Source: PGYR01 sp048267165
Lineage (GTDB): Bacteria > Bacteroidota > Ignavibacteria > Kapaibacteriales > UBA2268
DNA: 64,000 nucleotides
NCBI GenBank assembly: GCA_048267165.1
Contig: JBLWYD010000001.1
Coordinates: 136,556 to 200,555, forward strand
Reading direction: 5' to 3'
Shown here: piece after piece, positions 7,602-15,749 of the stretch
Numbering within the stretch: position 1 is the first letter of the stretch
Layout: the number at the start of each line of letters is the position of its first letter
Position numbers and translations under genes: made by a program
Notes under the pieces: model-generated
What the model was told of the DNA's origin: nothing
Databases searched by the model: none
Seen by the model: the letters and a program-made list of their open reading frames with translations, nothing else

Positions 7602-9671
7602 TTAAATACTATATCTGAAATAAATATTGACACTTATACCTGGGTTGGGTACTCCATATACTGATAGGTTAGACATTGGGTCCACATATTCGCGGTTCAA
7701 CAAATTCTTTCCACTCAAACCTAAAGTCAAATCTCTATCATATAGAGATACATCTGTTTGCAAGTTCAGATTAAGCAAATTGTACCACTTACCACCACTA
7801 TTTGTAACCAATCTACCATCGTTCCATATATTCATAAACTGAAGGAATTGGACAGCAATCTGTGGCTTTTTGAAAGAACCCATATTTGCGAAACTATGTT
7901 TTAATTCTAGATTCAGTTTATCAACTGGTAGATTGTAGATTATATAACTGTTAGAAATTAGATTATTTTTAGTAGTCGAGAAGCTAATATCAATATCTGT
8001 GCTACTCGTTTCCCAGGTGGAAGTAAAACCAATACCAAGCTCGAAGCCATAGAACTCTGCATCGTTTTGTATGAAATTGAATGTAGGTCTAATTTCTGGG
8101 CGTGATGGGTTTAGAACTTTCTCTAGGTAAATGAAATCGTTAAATTTTTGGTAGAAAACTGAACCGAAATATCTGAACTCTTTAGCAGTTTCATTAAATG
8201 AAACTTCGACTGAAGATGATCTTTCAGCATCAAGATTATTATCACCATATTCTATTCTCATAGATTCTGGTTTGTAACCAGCTGCGGCTAGTTCGTTTAT
8301 ATTAGGAGGACGGAAGCCAGTAGCTAAGTTTAGAGAAATCTTACTAGTATTTGAAGCCAAATAACTAGCACCCAAATTACCCGAAAAATCAGCAAAGTTC
8401 TTATCGAAATTTGCTCCGAATAGATTACTGTAGTTCTTAGTAGAGTATGCAACTCTATCCCAACTAATGCCGCCATTCAGACCCCAATCAGAAGTCTTAT
8501 AATCAGATGCCAAAAAAGCGCCTGTATTAAGCACATTATTATCAGGTACAAAAGTATAAACAGCAGTGTTTTTCATATCCGAATACTCAGTTCTGATGCC
8601 TAAATTAGTCTCGAAGTTATTAGTTTGGATAATCGGGTATGCCGAGCGGAAATGGAATGCATTGGTTTGCAAACCTATGAACTTAGTCGGTACTTTTGGG
8701 TTGCCATTCAGTGGTTCAAACTCATCACGCAAATCGAGTTCCCTAGCAGCTGCTACTTGTAGAGCTTTATCGCCGATTTTAATATCAGAGTTGATTTGTA
8801 ATCTATTACCAACTATCGAATGATATGGTGCTTCGAATTCGTGTGGGTATTCCTCTTCCTCAACTCCCGGAACCTCTACCTCAAAAGGATCCAGAATACC
8901 GTATAATGCAAAGTTGAGCTTATATCTAATTTTGATACTACCCCAATTCTCTTTGAAGCCATATATAGCGTCGAATCCAGTCCGCCAGAAACGTGTATTG
9001 AATGCTCGTTGATTATCAGCATACCGATAATCGCTTATAGATTTAGTATCGAAAGAAATTTTCCAAAATGAGCTTTTTCCAGTGTTACCAAGCCCCTCGA
9101 TTCTACCGAAGAAGCCCAATCCATTGGTCATAAATCCCGCGTTAGTATTCAACTTTGTATCAGTCATGTTCATAGATATGTGGTCTTCGAAAAGCAACGC
9201 CCCTCCGATAGCATCAGTACCATACATCATAGTAGAAGTACCAAGCACAGCTGTCGCTTGAGTGAAGTCATTATCGTTGATTCCCAAACCGTGCAACTCA
9301 TCCCACGCTTGAGTAGCGAATCCAAGACCATCTATTAGGGTTTTCACTCTTGTGCCACCCATACCTCTGATAATCGGCCTAGTTATTCCTTCACCAAAGG
9401 AAGTCATAGATATACCCGGTAGGTTTGCAAATGCTGCTGATACAGATGATGGCGAGTATTTGAATAAGTTTTCTTGGTTGATTTTAGTAATCGATTGTGA
9501 TCGTAGTATGGGGGTGTGTGATATATCGGATAAGACTAAAATGTCTTGGCTTGTGTAAGTCGTAGTGTCCAATTGTTGGTATTCTGTTTGGTTTTCTATG
9601 TTTCGCGAGTATGTCCGAACTCGAACTAAAAAGATTGAAACTGTTAGCAAAAATATATACTTATAATTCAA
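7602..9671 (-). CDS. TonB-dependent outer-membrane receptor
   Basis: A 689-residue protein: signal segment, then a TonB-dependent plug domain at about residues 55-165 (with LANLPGISM-like text, RPIIRGMGGTRVKTLIDG and an acidic GADAIGG-type loop), then a 22-strand-type barrel to the end. The C-terminus finishes in VNIYFRYSI, an aromatic-ended last strand. It imports a scarce substrate (siderophore, haem, cobalamin, metal or glycan) using TonB energy. There is no N-terminal carboxypeptidase-like domain and no SusD neighbour, so it is not a SusCD pair. The substrate cannot be told from context. The start is TTG at 9671 with GAGGT a few bases upstream. A good promoter match precedes it. Confidence 0.9.
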   Translation of the reverse strand: MNYKYIFLLTVSIFLVRVRTYSRNIENQTEYQQLDTTTYTSQDILVLSDISHTPILRSQSITKINQENLFKYSPSSVSAAFANLPGISMTSFGEGITRPIIRGMGGTRVKTLIDGLGFATQAWDELHGLGINDNDFTQATAVLGTSTMMYGTDAIGGALLFEDHISMNMTDTKLNTNAGFMTNGLGFFGRIEGLGNTGKSSFWKISFDTKSISDYRYADNQRAFNTRFWRTGFDAIYGFKENWGSIKIRYKLNFALYGILDPFEVEVPGVEEEEYPHEFEAPYHSIVGNRLQINSDIKIGDKALQVAAARELDLRDEFEPLNGNPKVPTKFIGLQTNAFHFRSAYPIIQTNNFETNLGIRTEYSDMKNTAVYTFVPDNNVLNTGAFLASDYKTSDWGLNGGISWDRVAYSTKNYSNLFGANFDKNFADFSGNLGASYLASNTSKISLNLATGFRPPNINELAAAGYKPESMRIEYGDNNLDAERSSSVEVSFNETAKEFRYFGSVFYQKFNDFIYLEKVLNPSRPEIRPTFNFIQNDAEFYGFELGIGFTSTWETSSTDIDISFSTTKNNLISNSYIIYNLPVDKLNLELKHSFANMGSFKKPQIAVQFLQFMNIWNDGRLVTNSGGKWYNLLNLNLQTDVSLYDRDLTLGLSGKNLLNREYVDPMSNLSVYGVPNPGISVNIYFRYSI

Positions 9672-9699
9672 AATTTACCTCAAATTAATTGTGTGTTTA

Positions 9700-9730
9700 C
9701 AAACATAATAAATCTGTAATAATAGCACAA
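9700..9730 (-). promoter_or_regulatory. Bacteroidetes-type promoter for the TonB receptor
   Basis: On the minus strand, TTG (9730-9728) is followed after exactly 20 bases by TATGTTTG (9707-9700), matching the Bacteroidetes consensus TTG-N~20-TAnnTTTG. The receptor start lies 29 bases further on. Confidence 0.55.
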
Positions 9731-9731
9731 T

Positions 9732-9766
9732 AAAAAAAGCAGAACATCTTTTCGATATTCTGCTTT
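9732..9766 (-). terminator. Intrinsic terminator after serine palmitoyltransferase
   Basis: AAAGCAGAA (9736-9744) pairs with TTCTGCTTT (9758-9766) and the stem extends inward. On the minus strand it ends in a T run (plus-strand A run from 9732). It lies just past the stop at 9792 and just before the TonB receptor promoter. Confidence 0.8.
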
Positions 9767-9791
9767 AGTTTTTCTTCTTTTTATACGGGTA

Positions 9792-10985
9792 TTACTTTAT
9801 AAGACCGAACTCTTTTCCAACTTCACCGAAGATTTCTAATATCTTATCTAGGTGTTGTTTTTCGTGAGTAGCCATATAGCTAGTACGCATCATACTCATA
9901 GTAGGAGGCACTCCCGGAGGAATAAACGCATTGACAAAAACACCTGCGTCGTATAGTCTTCTCCACATCATCAGTGCTTTTTCTACATCACCAACGATAA
10001 CTGGTACTATAGCCGTTAAGCTGTCTAGTACTTCGAATCCAAGTTCATTGAATCCAGCACGCATATAGTCTGCATTTTCTTTTAGTCTAGTTACTCTTTC
10101 TGGCTCTCTTTCCAGCACGTCAAGGGCTGCTAAAGTAGCCGCACAAGACGATGGCGTAGGGCTTGCACTGAATATTAGTGCTGGTGAAGTATGCTTAACA
10201 AAGTCGATCACTTTACTAGGGCCGGCTACGAATCCACCCAATGACGCGAAAGTCTTAGAGAATGTACCCATTATCATATCTGTTTCTTCTACTAATCCGT
10301 AGTGGCTAGCAGTACCACGACCACCAACACCCACAACACCAGTAGCGTGAGCATCATCTATCAATACTCTTGCATTATATTTCTTAGCCAATTCCAATAA
10401 TTCAGGTAAGTGAACTAGTTCACCAGTTACGGAGAATACCCCGTCTGATACTAATAGCTTACCAGCATCTAAGGGTAAATTGCTAAGTACTCTTTCTAGG
10501 TCAGCCATATCATTGTGCTTATAACGCACAAGTTCAACGAATGCACCTTTGGCCATCATAGCACCATTAATAAGACAAGCGTGATTCTCCTTGTCCATTA
10601 TTATATATTCGCCTTTCGTAGGTAGTGCAGAGATAGTACCTATACCAGTTTGGTAACCCGTACTGAATAGCAATACTTCTTCGAACCCTAAGTATTTTGC
10701 TAATCTATGCTCTAATTCTATATGCAAATCTAATGTACCAGTGAGGTATCTAGAACCCGAACAACCAGTACCGTATTTTTCTATTGCTTTTATTGCTGCT
10801 TCCCTAACTTCGGGGTGGGCAGTTAGTCCGAGGTAATTGTTAGAGCCAGCCATAATAACTTTACGGCCTTCCATACTTACAACTGGACCTTCATTCTCTT
10901 CTACAGCTCGAAAGTATGGGTAAATACCCTTCTCTTTTGCTTCATCCGCCACATGAAAACTATACGCTTTGTCGAATAAATCCAC
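9792..10985 (-). CDS. spt: Serine palmitoyltransferase (alpha-oxoamine synthase family)
   Basis: A 397-residue PLP enzyme that would condense serine with a long acyl-CoA or acyl-ACP to 3-ketosphinganine, the first step of sphingolipid synthesis in the cytoplasm. Visible features: GSNNYLGLT near residue 47, TGCSGSRYLTGTLDLH near 73, the PLP-stacking His135 in DKENHAC, the Asp/His pair in LIDDAHATG (about 209-214) and the PLP lysine Lys244 in GTFSKTFASLGGFV. The text follows bacteroidete serine palmitoyltransferase more closely than KBL or BioF (IYPYFRAVEENEGP; VRYKHNDM; SPALIFSASPTPSS). The start is GTG with AGAGG 6 bases upstream. The gene is monocistronic. The fatty-acid hydroxylase 5 kb away may act in the same lipid pathway. 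Glycine C-acetyltransferase is the main alternative. Confidence 0.85.
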   Translation of the reverse strand: MDLFDKAYSFHVADEAKEKGIYPYFRAVEENEGPVVSMEGRKVIMAGSNNYLGLTAHPEVREAAIKAIEKYGTGCSGSRYLTGTLDLHIELEHRLAKYLGFEEVLLFSTGYQTGIGTISALPTKGEYIIMDKENHACLINGAMMAKGAFVELVRYKHNDMADLERVLSNLPLDAGKLLVSDGVFSVTGELVHLPELLELAKKYNARVLIDDAHATGVVGVGGRGTASHYGLVEETDMIMGTFSKTFASLGGFVAGPSKVIDFVKHTSPALIFSASPTPSSCAATLAALDVLEREPERVTRLKENADYMRAGFNELGFEVLDSLTAIVPVIVGDVEKALMMWRRLYDAGVFVNAFIPPGVPPTMSMMRTSYMATHEKQHLDKILEIFGEVGKEFGLIK

Positions 10986-11075
10986 TTTTACCTCTTTTCC
11001 TAATCTTCTGTTTCAATTTTAAAAAACAAATATAATCAAATAATTGTTCACAGAAAAAACATAAGATATTCACAC

Positions 11076-11390
11076 CTAATTATTTAATAGGGGAATCCAT
11101 AAATGTTTTTTCATATCAACACTATCTCCATCGAACTCAACGCCCTCTGATTCGAGCATTTCACGCATATATGTAGGGGTCGGGAAGTGCATTTTCCCAG
11201 TTAGTTCGCCCAATCTATTAACCACTCTGTGAGCTGGAATATCTGAAGATAATTTGGTACTATTGAGTGCCCAGCCAACATAACGAGCAGAGGATTGCAA
11301 ACCAATTGCTTTGGCAATGGCGCCATAAGTTGTTACTTTGCCAATTGGTATTTGCTTCACTATTTTGAATATATTTTCGTTTACTGACAT
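11076..11390 (-). CDS. atl: Alkyltransferase-like DNA repair protein (MGMT family, no catalytic Cys)
   Basis: A 104-residue protein with the DNA-binding fold of O6-alkylguanine-DNA methyltransferase: the helix-turn-helix with GKVTTYGAIAKAIG (Tyr22) and the nucleotide-flipping Arg36 in SARYVGWAL. The active site reads PAHRVV, with Ala53 where true methyltransferases have Cys (PCHRV). Proteins of this ATL class bind O6-alkylguanine and recruit nucleotide excision repair without removing the alkyl group. The length and lack of an N-terminal domain fit ATLs. Its start codon is only 4 bases from the start of the divergent Nudix gene. Confidence 0.9.
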   Translation of the reverse strand: MSVNENIFKIVKQIPIGKVTTYGAIAKAIGLQSSARYVGWALNSTKLSSDIPAHRVVNRLGELTGKMHFPTPTYMREMLESEGVEFDGDSVDMKKHLWIPLLNN

Positions 11391-11394
11391 AATT

Positions 11395-12036
11395 ATGATA
11401 AATGATCAAATAAAATTCTTCGATTTTCTTAATAATCGACTCAAATCTGATTTGCCGGGTGCGAAAGCACACATCAAAATGGCACCATTCGGCGATTTGG
11501 AGCGACTAAATAATAATATACCAAGAGCGGACGCCAAAAAGAGCGCAGTTCTCCTACTCATTAACGAGAAAATGGAACTTTTGTTCACTCTACGAAGTAG
11601 CAAGTTACGCAAACATAGTGGACAAATCTCATTTCCCGGTGGTAGAGCAGACGATGGCGAAACCTACGAACAAACAGCTCTCCGCGAGACTGAAGAAGAA
11701 GTAGGAATTAGCAGTAGCAAAATAGAACTAATAGGGCGGATGTCTGGGCTATACGTTCCACCTTCGAATAATATAATCCAGCCAGTAATAGGGCGAATTC
11801 CTAGTAATATTGATTTACTACTAAACCCCGATGAAGTGGAAGAAGCATTCTACGTGCCACTAGAGAGCTTCCTCAATGAAGAAATGCTGAAAACAAAGAA
11901 CACAGTTTTCAATGGCAAACCGTTCGCGTATCCTTATTGGGATGTGCACCACAGTGTACCCTTGTGGGGAGCCACAGCTATAGTTATGAGTGAATTTATT
12001 TATTTAGTTAATGAGTTTAGGGAAGGGGGTGATTAA
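11395..12036 (+). CDS. Nudix hydrolase, coenzyme A pyrophosphatase type
   Basis: A 213-residue hydrolase with a complete Nudix box: GGRADDGE, seven residues, then RETEEEVGI. Just before it is LRKHSGQISFPGG, which marks the NUDT7/NUDT8/YeaB (NudL-like) group that cleaves CoA and its thioesters to 4'-phosphopantetheine and 3',5'-ADP. Later text (IIQPVIGRI, then EVEEAFYVPLESFL) also fits this group. I place the start at ATG 11395, 4 bases from the divergent atl start; the frame runs further into atl but would then overlap it. The last codons lie in a direct repeat (11993-12024) copied at 13232-13263, and its 3' end overlaps the next gene by 4 bases. Confidence 0.88.
   Translation: MINDQIKFFDFLNNRLKSDLPGAKAHIKMAPFGDLERLNNNIPRADAKKSAVLLLINEKMELLFTLRSSKLRKHSGQISFPGGRADDGETYEQTALRETEEEVGISSSKIELIGRMSGLYVPPSNNIIQPVIGRIPSNIDLLLNPDEVEEAFYVPLESFLNEEMLKTKNTVFNGKPFAYPYWDVHHSVPLWGATAIVMSEFIYLVNEFREGGD
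11993..12024 (+). repeat. Direct repeat, left copy (3' end of the Nudix gene)
   Basis: 32 bases that match 13232-13263 at 31 of 32 positions. This copy codes for the last residues of the Nudix protein (EFIYLVNEFRE). The pair brackets the Panacea/unknown gene pair. Confidence 0.85.
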
Positions 12037-12452
12037 GGTGATGAGTTTGCTAATTCATTTCTTATATACTCTTTATCTTCAAAGCTAACAGCTCTAGATT
12101 TTAGTAATAAGTTTAAGATAGCAATATAGTCTTCGTTAGTGATTTGACCACTATATTTAAAATCTCCTTTTAGAATTAATGACTCTATATCCTCTTGGAG
12201 TATCTCCTTTGTTTGCCAGCAATTCACAAAAGTATCTAAGGTGGCATTCAGGATTACAGAATGATTAATCTTTAAAAGAAAATCTTCTCTTTCAGTACCT
12301 AAGAATGCCTTTTGATTTTCTTTTTGACTTGTGCATACAGAGATTAGAAATGGAGTTGAGCTAGAAAGAAATATATGATAATGCGGCTTCTCGGGGAATT
12401 CTGGATTCCTAAAATAATATACACTTTTCGCCTTAATTGAATAGTTAGCCAT
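12033..12452 (-). CDS. Unknown protein, candidate toxin partner of the Panacea-domain gene
   Basis: A 139-residue soluble protein (no signal peptide, no membrane segment). It begins with a strand pair SVYYFRNPEF, then HYHIFLSS and FLISVCTSQKE, a pattern of buried strands plus a Cys-Thr-Ser motif that loosely recalls MazF/PemK-type SH3-like toxins. It ends with two helices (about residues 95-139). I do not recognise a family with confidence. It starts 11 bases after the stop of the Panacea-domain gene, so they form an operon, and Panacea antitoxins are known to pair with many unrelated toxins. I use the ATG at 12452 rather than a TTG at 12458. The toxin role is inference from context. Confidence 0.5.
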   Translation of the reverse strand: MANYSIKAKSVYYFRNPEFPEKPHYHIFLSSSTPFLISVCTSQKENQKAFLGTEREDFLLKINHSVILNATLDTFVNCWQTKEILQEDIESLILKGDFKYSGQITNEDYIAILNLLLKSRAVSFEDKEYIRNELANSSP

Positions 12453-12463
12453 TTTCAAGAGTG

Positions 12464-13075
12464 TTAGGCGTTGAATTCTTGGTAGTAGGCCTTACTTGAA
12501 TTAATTTCCCCTTCACTCTGAGAACTAAAAATCGTAAGTGGATCATCTTTTGGATTTTCGAAGAAATCACTCATATCGATTGAGATGCTAGATTTAGGAT
12601 TCTTATTTATTTCTGTCTTGTGCTTTAACCATTCGGGATATAGATGAGTAATATCTACTAAATCAAAACTTCCCTTATCTTTACTTAGCTGATAAACTTC
12701 CTCTAGAACTTCAATATCTGTTTCAGAAAATTTACCCTGGTCAACATCTTCAATTGATTGATATGTGTAATTATTTAAAACTTCGATATACAGACTTTTA
12801 TAATAGTTTTGCTCTTGATTAAGTCGATTAGAAGCACCTGTTATATCTTTCGCTAATGAACCAACTGGTCCATATTCCATTGCAAAATATGTGTCATTTG
12901 TCAGTGTACTACCATACTTTCGCAAATGCAGTCTATCCGCTAACCAATATATTTTTATTGCTTTTAATTTATCTACTTTACCACCCTCTTTTCTTGCTAT
13001 CCAGTTTAATACCTGTACGGATTTCAAGTAATTTCGTCGTAAATTAGGATAATTTGATCTGTTAAATTTTTCCAT
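12464..13075 (-). CDS. Panacea-domain (SocA-like, DUF4065) antitoxin-like protein
   Basis: A 203-residue protein. Residues about 15-85 carry the Panacea/SocA signature: ILNWIARKEGG-like start (here VLNWIARKEGGKVDKLKA), IYWLADRLHLRKYG, then TYFAMEYGPVGSLAKDI. Panacea domains act as hyper-promiscuous antitoxins that bind and neutralise a neighbouring toxin and may also engage proteases such as ClpXP. The C-terminal half is variable, as expected for a toxin-specific part. The start is ATG 13075: the upstream sequence AAAGGAGTG (13081-13089) is a strong ribosome site 6-7 bases before it. A near-consensus promoter sits just upstream. It is the first gene of a two-gene operon bracketed by direct repeats. 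Confidence 0.85.
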   Translation of the reverse strand: MEKFNRSNYPNLRRNYLKSVQVLNWIARKEGGKVDKLKAIKIYWLADRLHLRKYGSTLTNDTYFAMEYGPVGSLAKDITGASNRLNQEQNYYKSLYIEVLNNYTYQSIEDVDQGKFSETDIEVLEEVYQLSKDKGSFDLVDITHLYPEWLKHKTEINKNPKSSISIDMSDFFENPKDDPLTIFSSQSEGEINSSKAYYQEFNA

Positions 13076-13082
13076 GTTCTCA

Positions 13083-13088
13083 CTCCTT
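13083..13088 (-). promoter_or_regulatory. Ribosome binding site that fixes the Panacea gene start
   Basis: AAGGAG on the minus strand, about 7 bases before the ATG at 13075. The frame is open upstream to 13111, but this site decides for the internal ATG. Confidence 0.75.
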
Positions 13089-13094
13089 TCTGTA

Positions 13095-13126
13095 CAAAAA
13101 TAATATTTCACATCATTTTTTCCAAA
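13095..13126 (-). promoter_or_regulatory. Bacteroidetes-type promoter of the Panacea pair
   Basis: Minus strand: TTTG (13126-13123), 20-base spacer, TATTTTTG (13102-13095). This is a full match to the -33/-7 pattern. It lies right before the ribosome site, so the leader would be very short. Confidence 0.6.
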
Positions 13127-13231
13127 GTAATTCTTTTTATTTCAATACATTTGCTTGTATATCGCTTAATATCTAAACGAAATAAATACAAAATAGTTTT
13201 ACCTTAATTCTGACTACCTCCCCTACCCCTA

Positions 13232-13263
13232 AATTTATTTACTTAGTTAATGAGTTTAGGGAA
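13232..13263 (+). repeat. Direct repeat, right copy (displaced Nudix gene 3' end)
   Basis: Second copy of the 32-bp repeat at 11993-12024 (one T/C difference). Read in the Nudix frame it gives FIYLVNEFRE and then runs on through ENNS to a stop codon. It therefore looks like the original Nudix gene end, cut off when the 1.2-kb segment between the repeats arrived. Confidence 0.85.
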
Positions 13264-13286
13264 AATAATTCGTAATTTGTGCGACT

Positions 13287-14681
13287 ATGAATGACTTAAA
13301 TAATAAAACAATCGATTGGTCTGTGCCCCCTGCGAGTACGGATATTCCAGCTTTTTTAGCTCCTGATACAAAGAGAATAAATATAAGCAATAACTCACAG
13401 TTATTGCATTTCTATAGTAATACGCACCCCCTTGTTTCTTTCAAAATCGTATTCCACAAAGGAACATCTGAGGAAGAATACCCAGGTATTTCGAAAGTTA
13501 TGTTCGAGCTTCTAACATCAGGTACTGATAGCAAATCGGCTCTCGATTTCGCGACTGAACTCGATTATCTAGGTGCTTCGCTCAACTTTACTGAAAGTAA
13601 AGATTATGCAATTTGTAGATTAGATTGCCTTAAAGATGTTTTCGATACGGCATTTGAGCTACTGAAAGACGCTCTTTTCAATCCAAAATTCGACGATCAA
13701 GAAATAGAAAAAACTATACGTAAATTCAAATCAGCTAAAGAGCAAGAAGAGGCGGACTCTAACTACCTCAGCACTACCACTATGATGGCTTCGCTTTTCC
13801 GTGAGCATCCGTACGGTAACCCAGAATATGGCTTCAGCGATGAGATAGAGGAATTCACACGTAAGAATATCAAAAACTGCTGGGAATCGTATATTTCTGG
13901 TGCAAGAGTTTCTATAGTTGCTACGGGTAATATGCGCGAAGAAACTGCTCTAAAATATGCTAACCAATTAGTTAACCAAATGGCTGATGATGTATATAAT
14001 GAGGAAGTAGATAATATACTCGTTCGTGAGCAAAACAAACTAGTAATTGTGAATTTCAATTCTAGTTCGCAATCTGTTATTAGTGTTGGTAAGCCAACAA
14101 TTAACATAAAGCACGAGAATTATGCTGGTCTTAGTCTTGTCAATGTTATCTTTGGTGGGTATTTCCTATCTAGGTTGAACCACTTGATAAGAGAACAAAA
14201 AGGATTGACTTACGGAGTTCATTCTTCTATTAGCTCGGCTGTTCATACAGGACTACTGGGTGTATCTACGTCTGTTAATCTGGATAAAACTAGAGAAGTA
14301 GTCTCGGATATACTTGAAGAAATGTCAAAAATAGCAAATGAAATGCTAGAAGATGACGAGCTACAAAGAGCAAAGAACTACTATCTTGGTAGCTTCCTAC
14401 GTAGTGCAGAGAGCCACAAGCAAATCTCGAAAATGCTAACAACAATCGCTCTCAATGACCTAGATGATGACTATTATAACGGATTTTACAGAAAAATAAA
14501 GAATATAAGAAGCGACGAACTTTTCAGCACACAGATTGACTTATTCAAGCCAGAAGGTCTATCAATAGCAATAGCTGGGAACGAAAAAAAGCTAGTAGAG
14601 CAGTTTGATGGCTACTTCGATAGATACGATATATTGGACAAAGAAGGCAAGATTTTAGGACGTTACGAAAACAATAACTAA
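13287..14681 (+). CDS. M16 family peptidase homologue without zinc-binding motif
   Basis: A 464-residue M16 (pitrilysin/processing peptidase) homologue with two domains: an N-terminal half (to about 230) and a C-terminal half. The zinc motif HxxEH is absent: the equivalent place after FHKGTSEEEYPG reads ISKVMFELLTSGT. The C-terminal half keeps the Arg...Tyr motif in LIREQKGLTYGVHSSIS, which in two-subunit bacterial M16 peptidases sits on the non-catalytic partner and helps hold substrate. So this is probably the R/Y subunit of such an enzyme. No HxxEH partner gene is present in the window. No signal peptide, so cytoplasmic or exported by an unseen route. moxR follows after 46 bases. Confidence 0.85.
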   Translation: MNDLNNKTIDWSVPPASTDIPAFLAPDTKRINISNNSQLLHFYSNTHPLVSFKIVFHKGTSEEEYPGISKVMFELLTSGTDSKSALDFATELDYLGASLNFTESKDYAICRLDCLKDVFDTAFELLKDALFNPKFDDQEIEKTIRKFKSAKEQEEADSNYLSTTTMMASLFREHPYGNPEYGFSDEIEEFTRKNIKNCWESYISGARVSIVATGNMREETALKYANQLVNQMADDVYNEEVDNILVREQNKLVIVNFNSSSQSVISVGKPTINIKHENYAGLSLVNVIFGGYFLSRLNHLIREQKGLTYGVHSSISSAVHTGLLGVSTSVNLDKTREVVSDILEEMSKIANEMLEDDELQRAKNYYLGSFLRSAESHKQISKMLTTIALNDLDDDYYNGFYRKIKNIRSDELFSTQIDLFKPEGLSIAIAGNEKKLVEQFDGYFDRYDILDKEGKILGRYENNN

Positions 14682-14727
14682 TACCATTCGTAATATGTAT
14701 TTTAATATGATAATCAGATAAAAGAAT

Positions 14728-15699
14728 ATGGCAAATGATATCGAGCTACTAAAAGAGCTTTCCGAATCGATAAATAAAGTTAAAAGTGAAGTTGCGAAAG
14801 TAATAATAGGTCAAGATAAAGTAGTCGAAGAGCTACTAATATCACTGTTTGCTAAGGGTAATTGCCTACTAGTAGGAGTACCCGGATTAGCGAAAACATT
14901 GCTTATTCGTACGTTAGCCGAATCATTGCAATTAGATTTCTCACGTATCCAATTTACACCAGATCTAATGCCCGGTGATATTACTGGGACAGAGGTGATA
15001 GAGGACGATCTATCTACAGGTAAAAAGACTTTCAGATTCGTACAAGGTCCAATATTCTCGAATATAGTACTTGCCGATGAGATAAACAGAACTCCTCCTA
15101 AAACTCAAGCAGCTTTACTAGAGGCGATGCAAGAGCACGAGGTGACTGCTGCCGGTAAAACTCTGAGCTTGCAAGAGCCGTTTTTCGTATTAGCTACGCA
15201 AAACCCAATTGAGCAAGAGGGTACTTACCCATTACCAGAAGCACAGTTAGACAGATTTATGTTCAACATAATGCTAGACTATCCTTCTCTAAAAGAAGAA
15301 GTAGAGATAGTAAAATCGACTACAGTAGAGACAAAAACTACTATCAACCGAGTAATTGGTGCAGACAAGATTATCGAATTCCAAAACCTAATCCGCCGTA
15401 TTCCTGTGGCTGATAATGTGGTAGAATATGCGGTAAATCTAGTGCGTAGTACTCGCCCCGATTACACTGATTCAGAACTAGTGAAGAAATACATTAGCTA
15501 TGGTGCTGGCCCTAGAGCGAGCCAATACCTAGTGCTTGGTGCCAAATCAAGAGCTGGTATAAAAGGTAACTCTTCACCAGAAATTGCTGACGTGAAAGAA
15601 GTAGCAGTTTCTGTACTTCAACACAGAATAGTGACTAACTTCAACGCTGAAGCAGAAGGCATAGATTCTGTAAAGATAATCAAAGAACTAATAAAATAA
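14728..15699 (+). CDS. moxR: MoxR family AAA ATPase
   Basis: A 323-residue AAA+ ATPase. Walker A is GVPGLAKT (residues 50-57), Walker B VLADEINR with Asp117-Glu118, sensor 1 ATQNP, then EQEGTYPLPEAQLDRFMF, which is diagnostic for MoxR (AAA_3). MoxR proteins act as chaperones in assembly of complexes with von Willebrand A partners, and in many Bacteroidota moxR starts the Bat operon. Here the bat genes lie 44 kb away and no DUF58 gene follows. It sits between the M16 homologue and a fatty-acid hydroxylase on the same strand. Confidence 0.95.
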   Translation: MANDIELLKELSESINKVKSEVAKVIIGQDKVVEELLISLFAKGNCLLVGVPGLAKTLLIRTLAESLQLDFSRIQFTPDLMPGDITGTEVIEDDLSTGKKTFRFVQGPIFSNIVLADEINRTPPKTQAALLEAMQEHEVTAAGKTLSLQEPFFVLATQNPIEQEGTYPLPEAQLDRFMFNIMLDYPSLKEEVEIVKSTTVETKTTINRVIGADKIIEFQNLIRRIPVADNVVEYAVNLVRSTRPDYTDSELVKKYISYGAGPRASQYLVLGAKSRAGIKGNSSPEIADVKEVAVSVLQHRIVTNFNAEAEGIDSVKIIKELIK

Positions 15700-15749
15700 C
15701 CCTATATTCGTAATTGAATTAGTAACTAATATTACTACTCAAACAGGCT

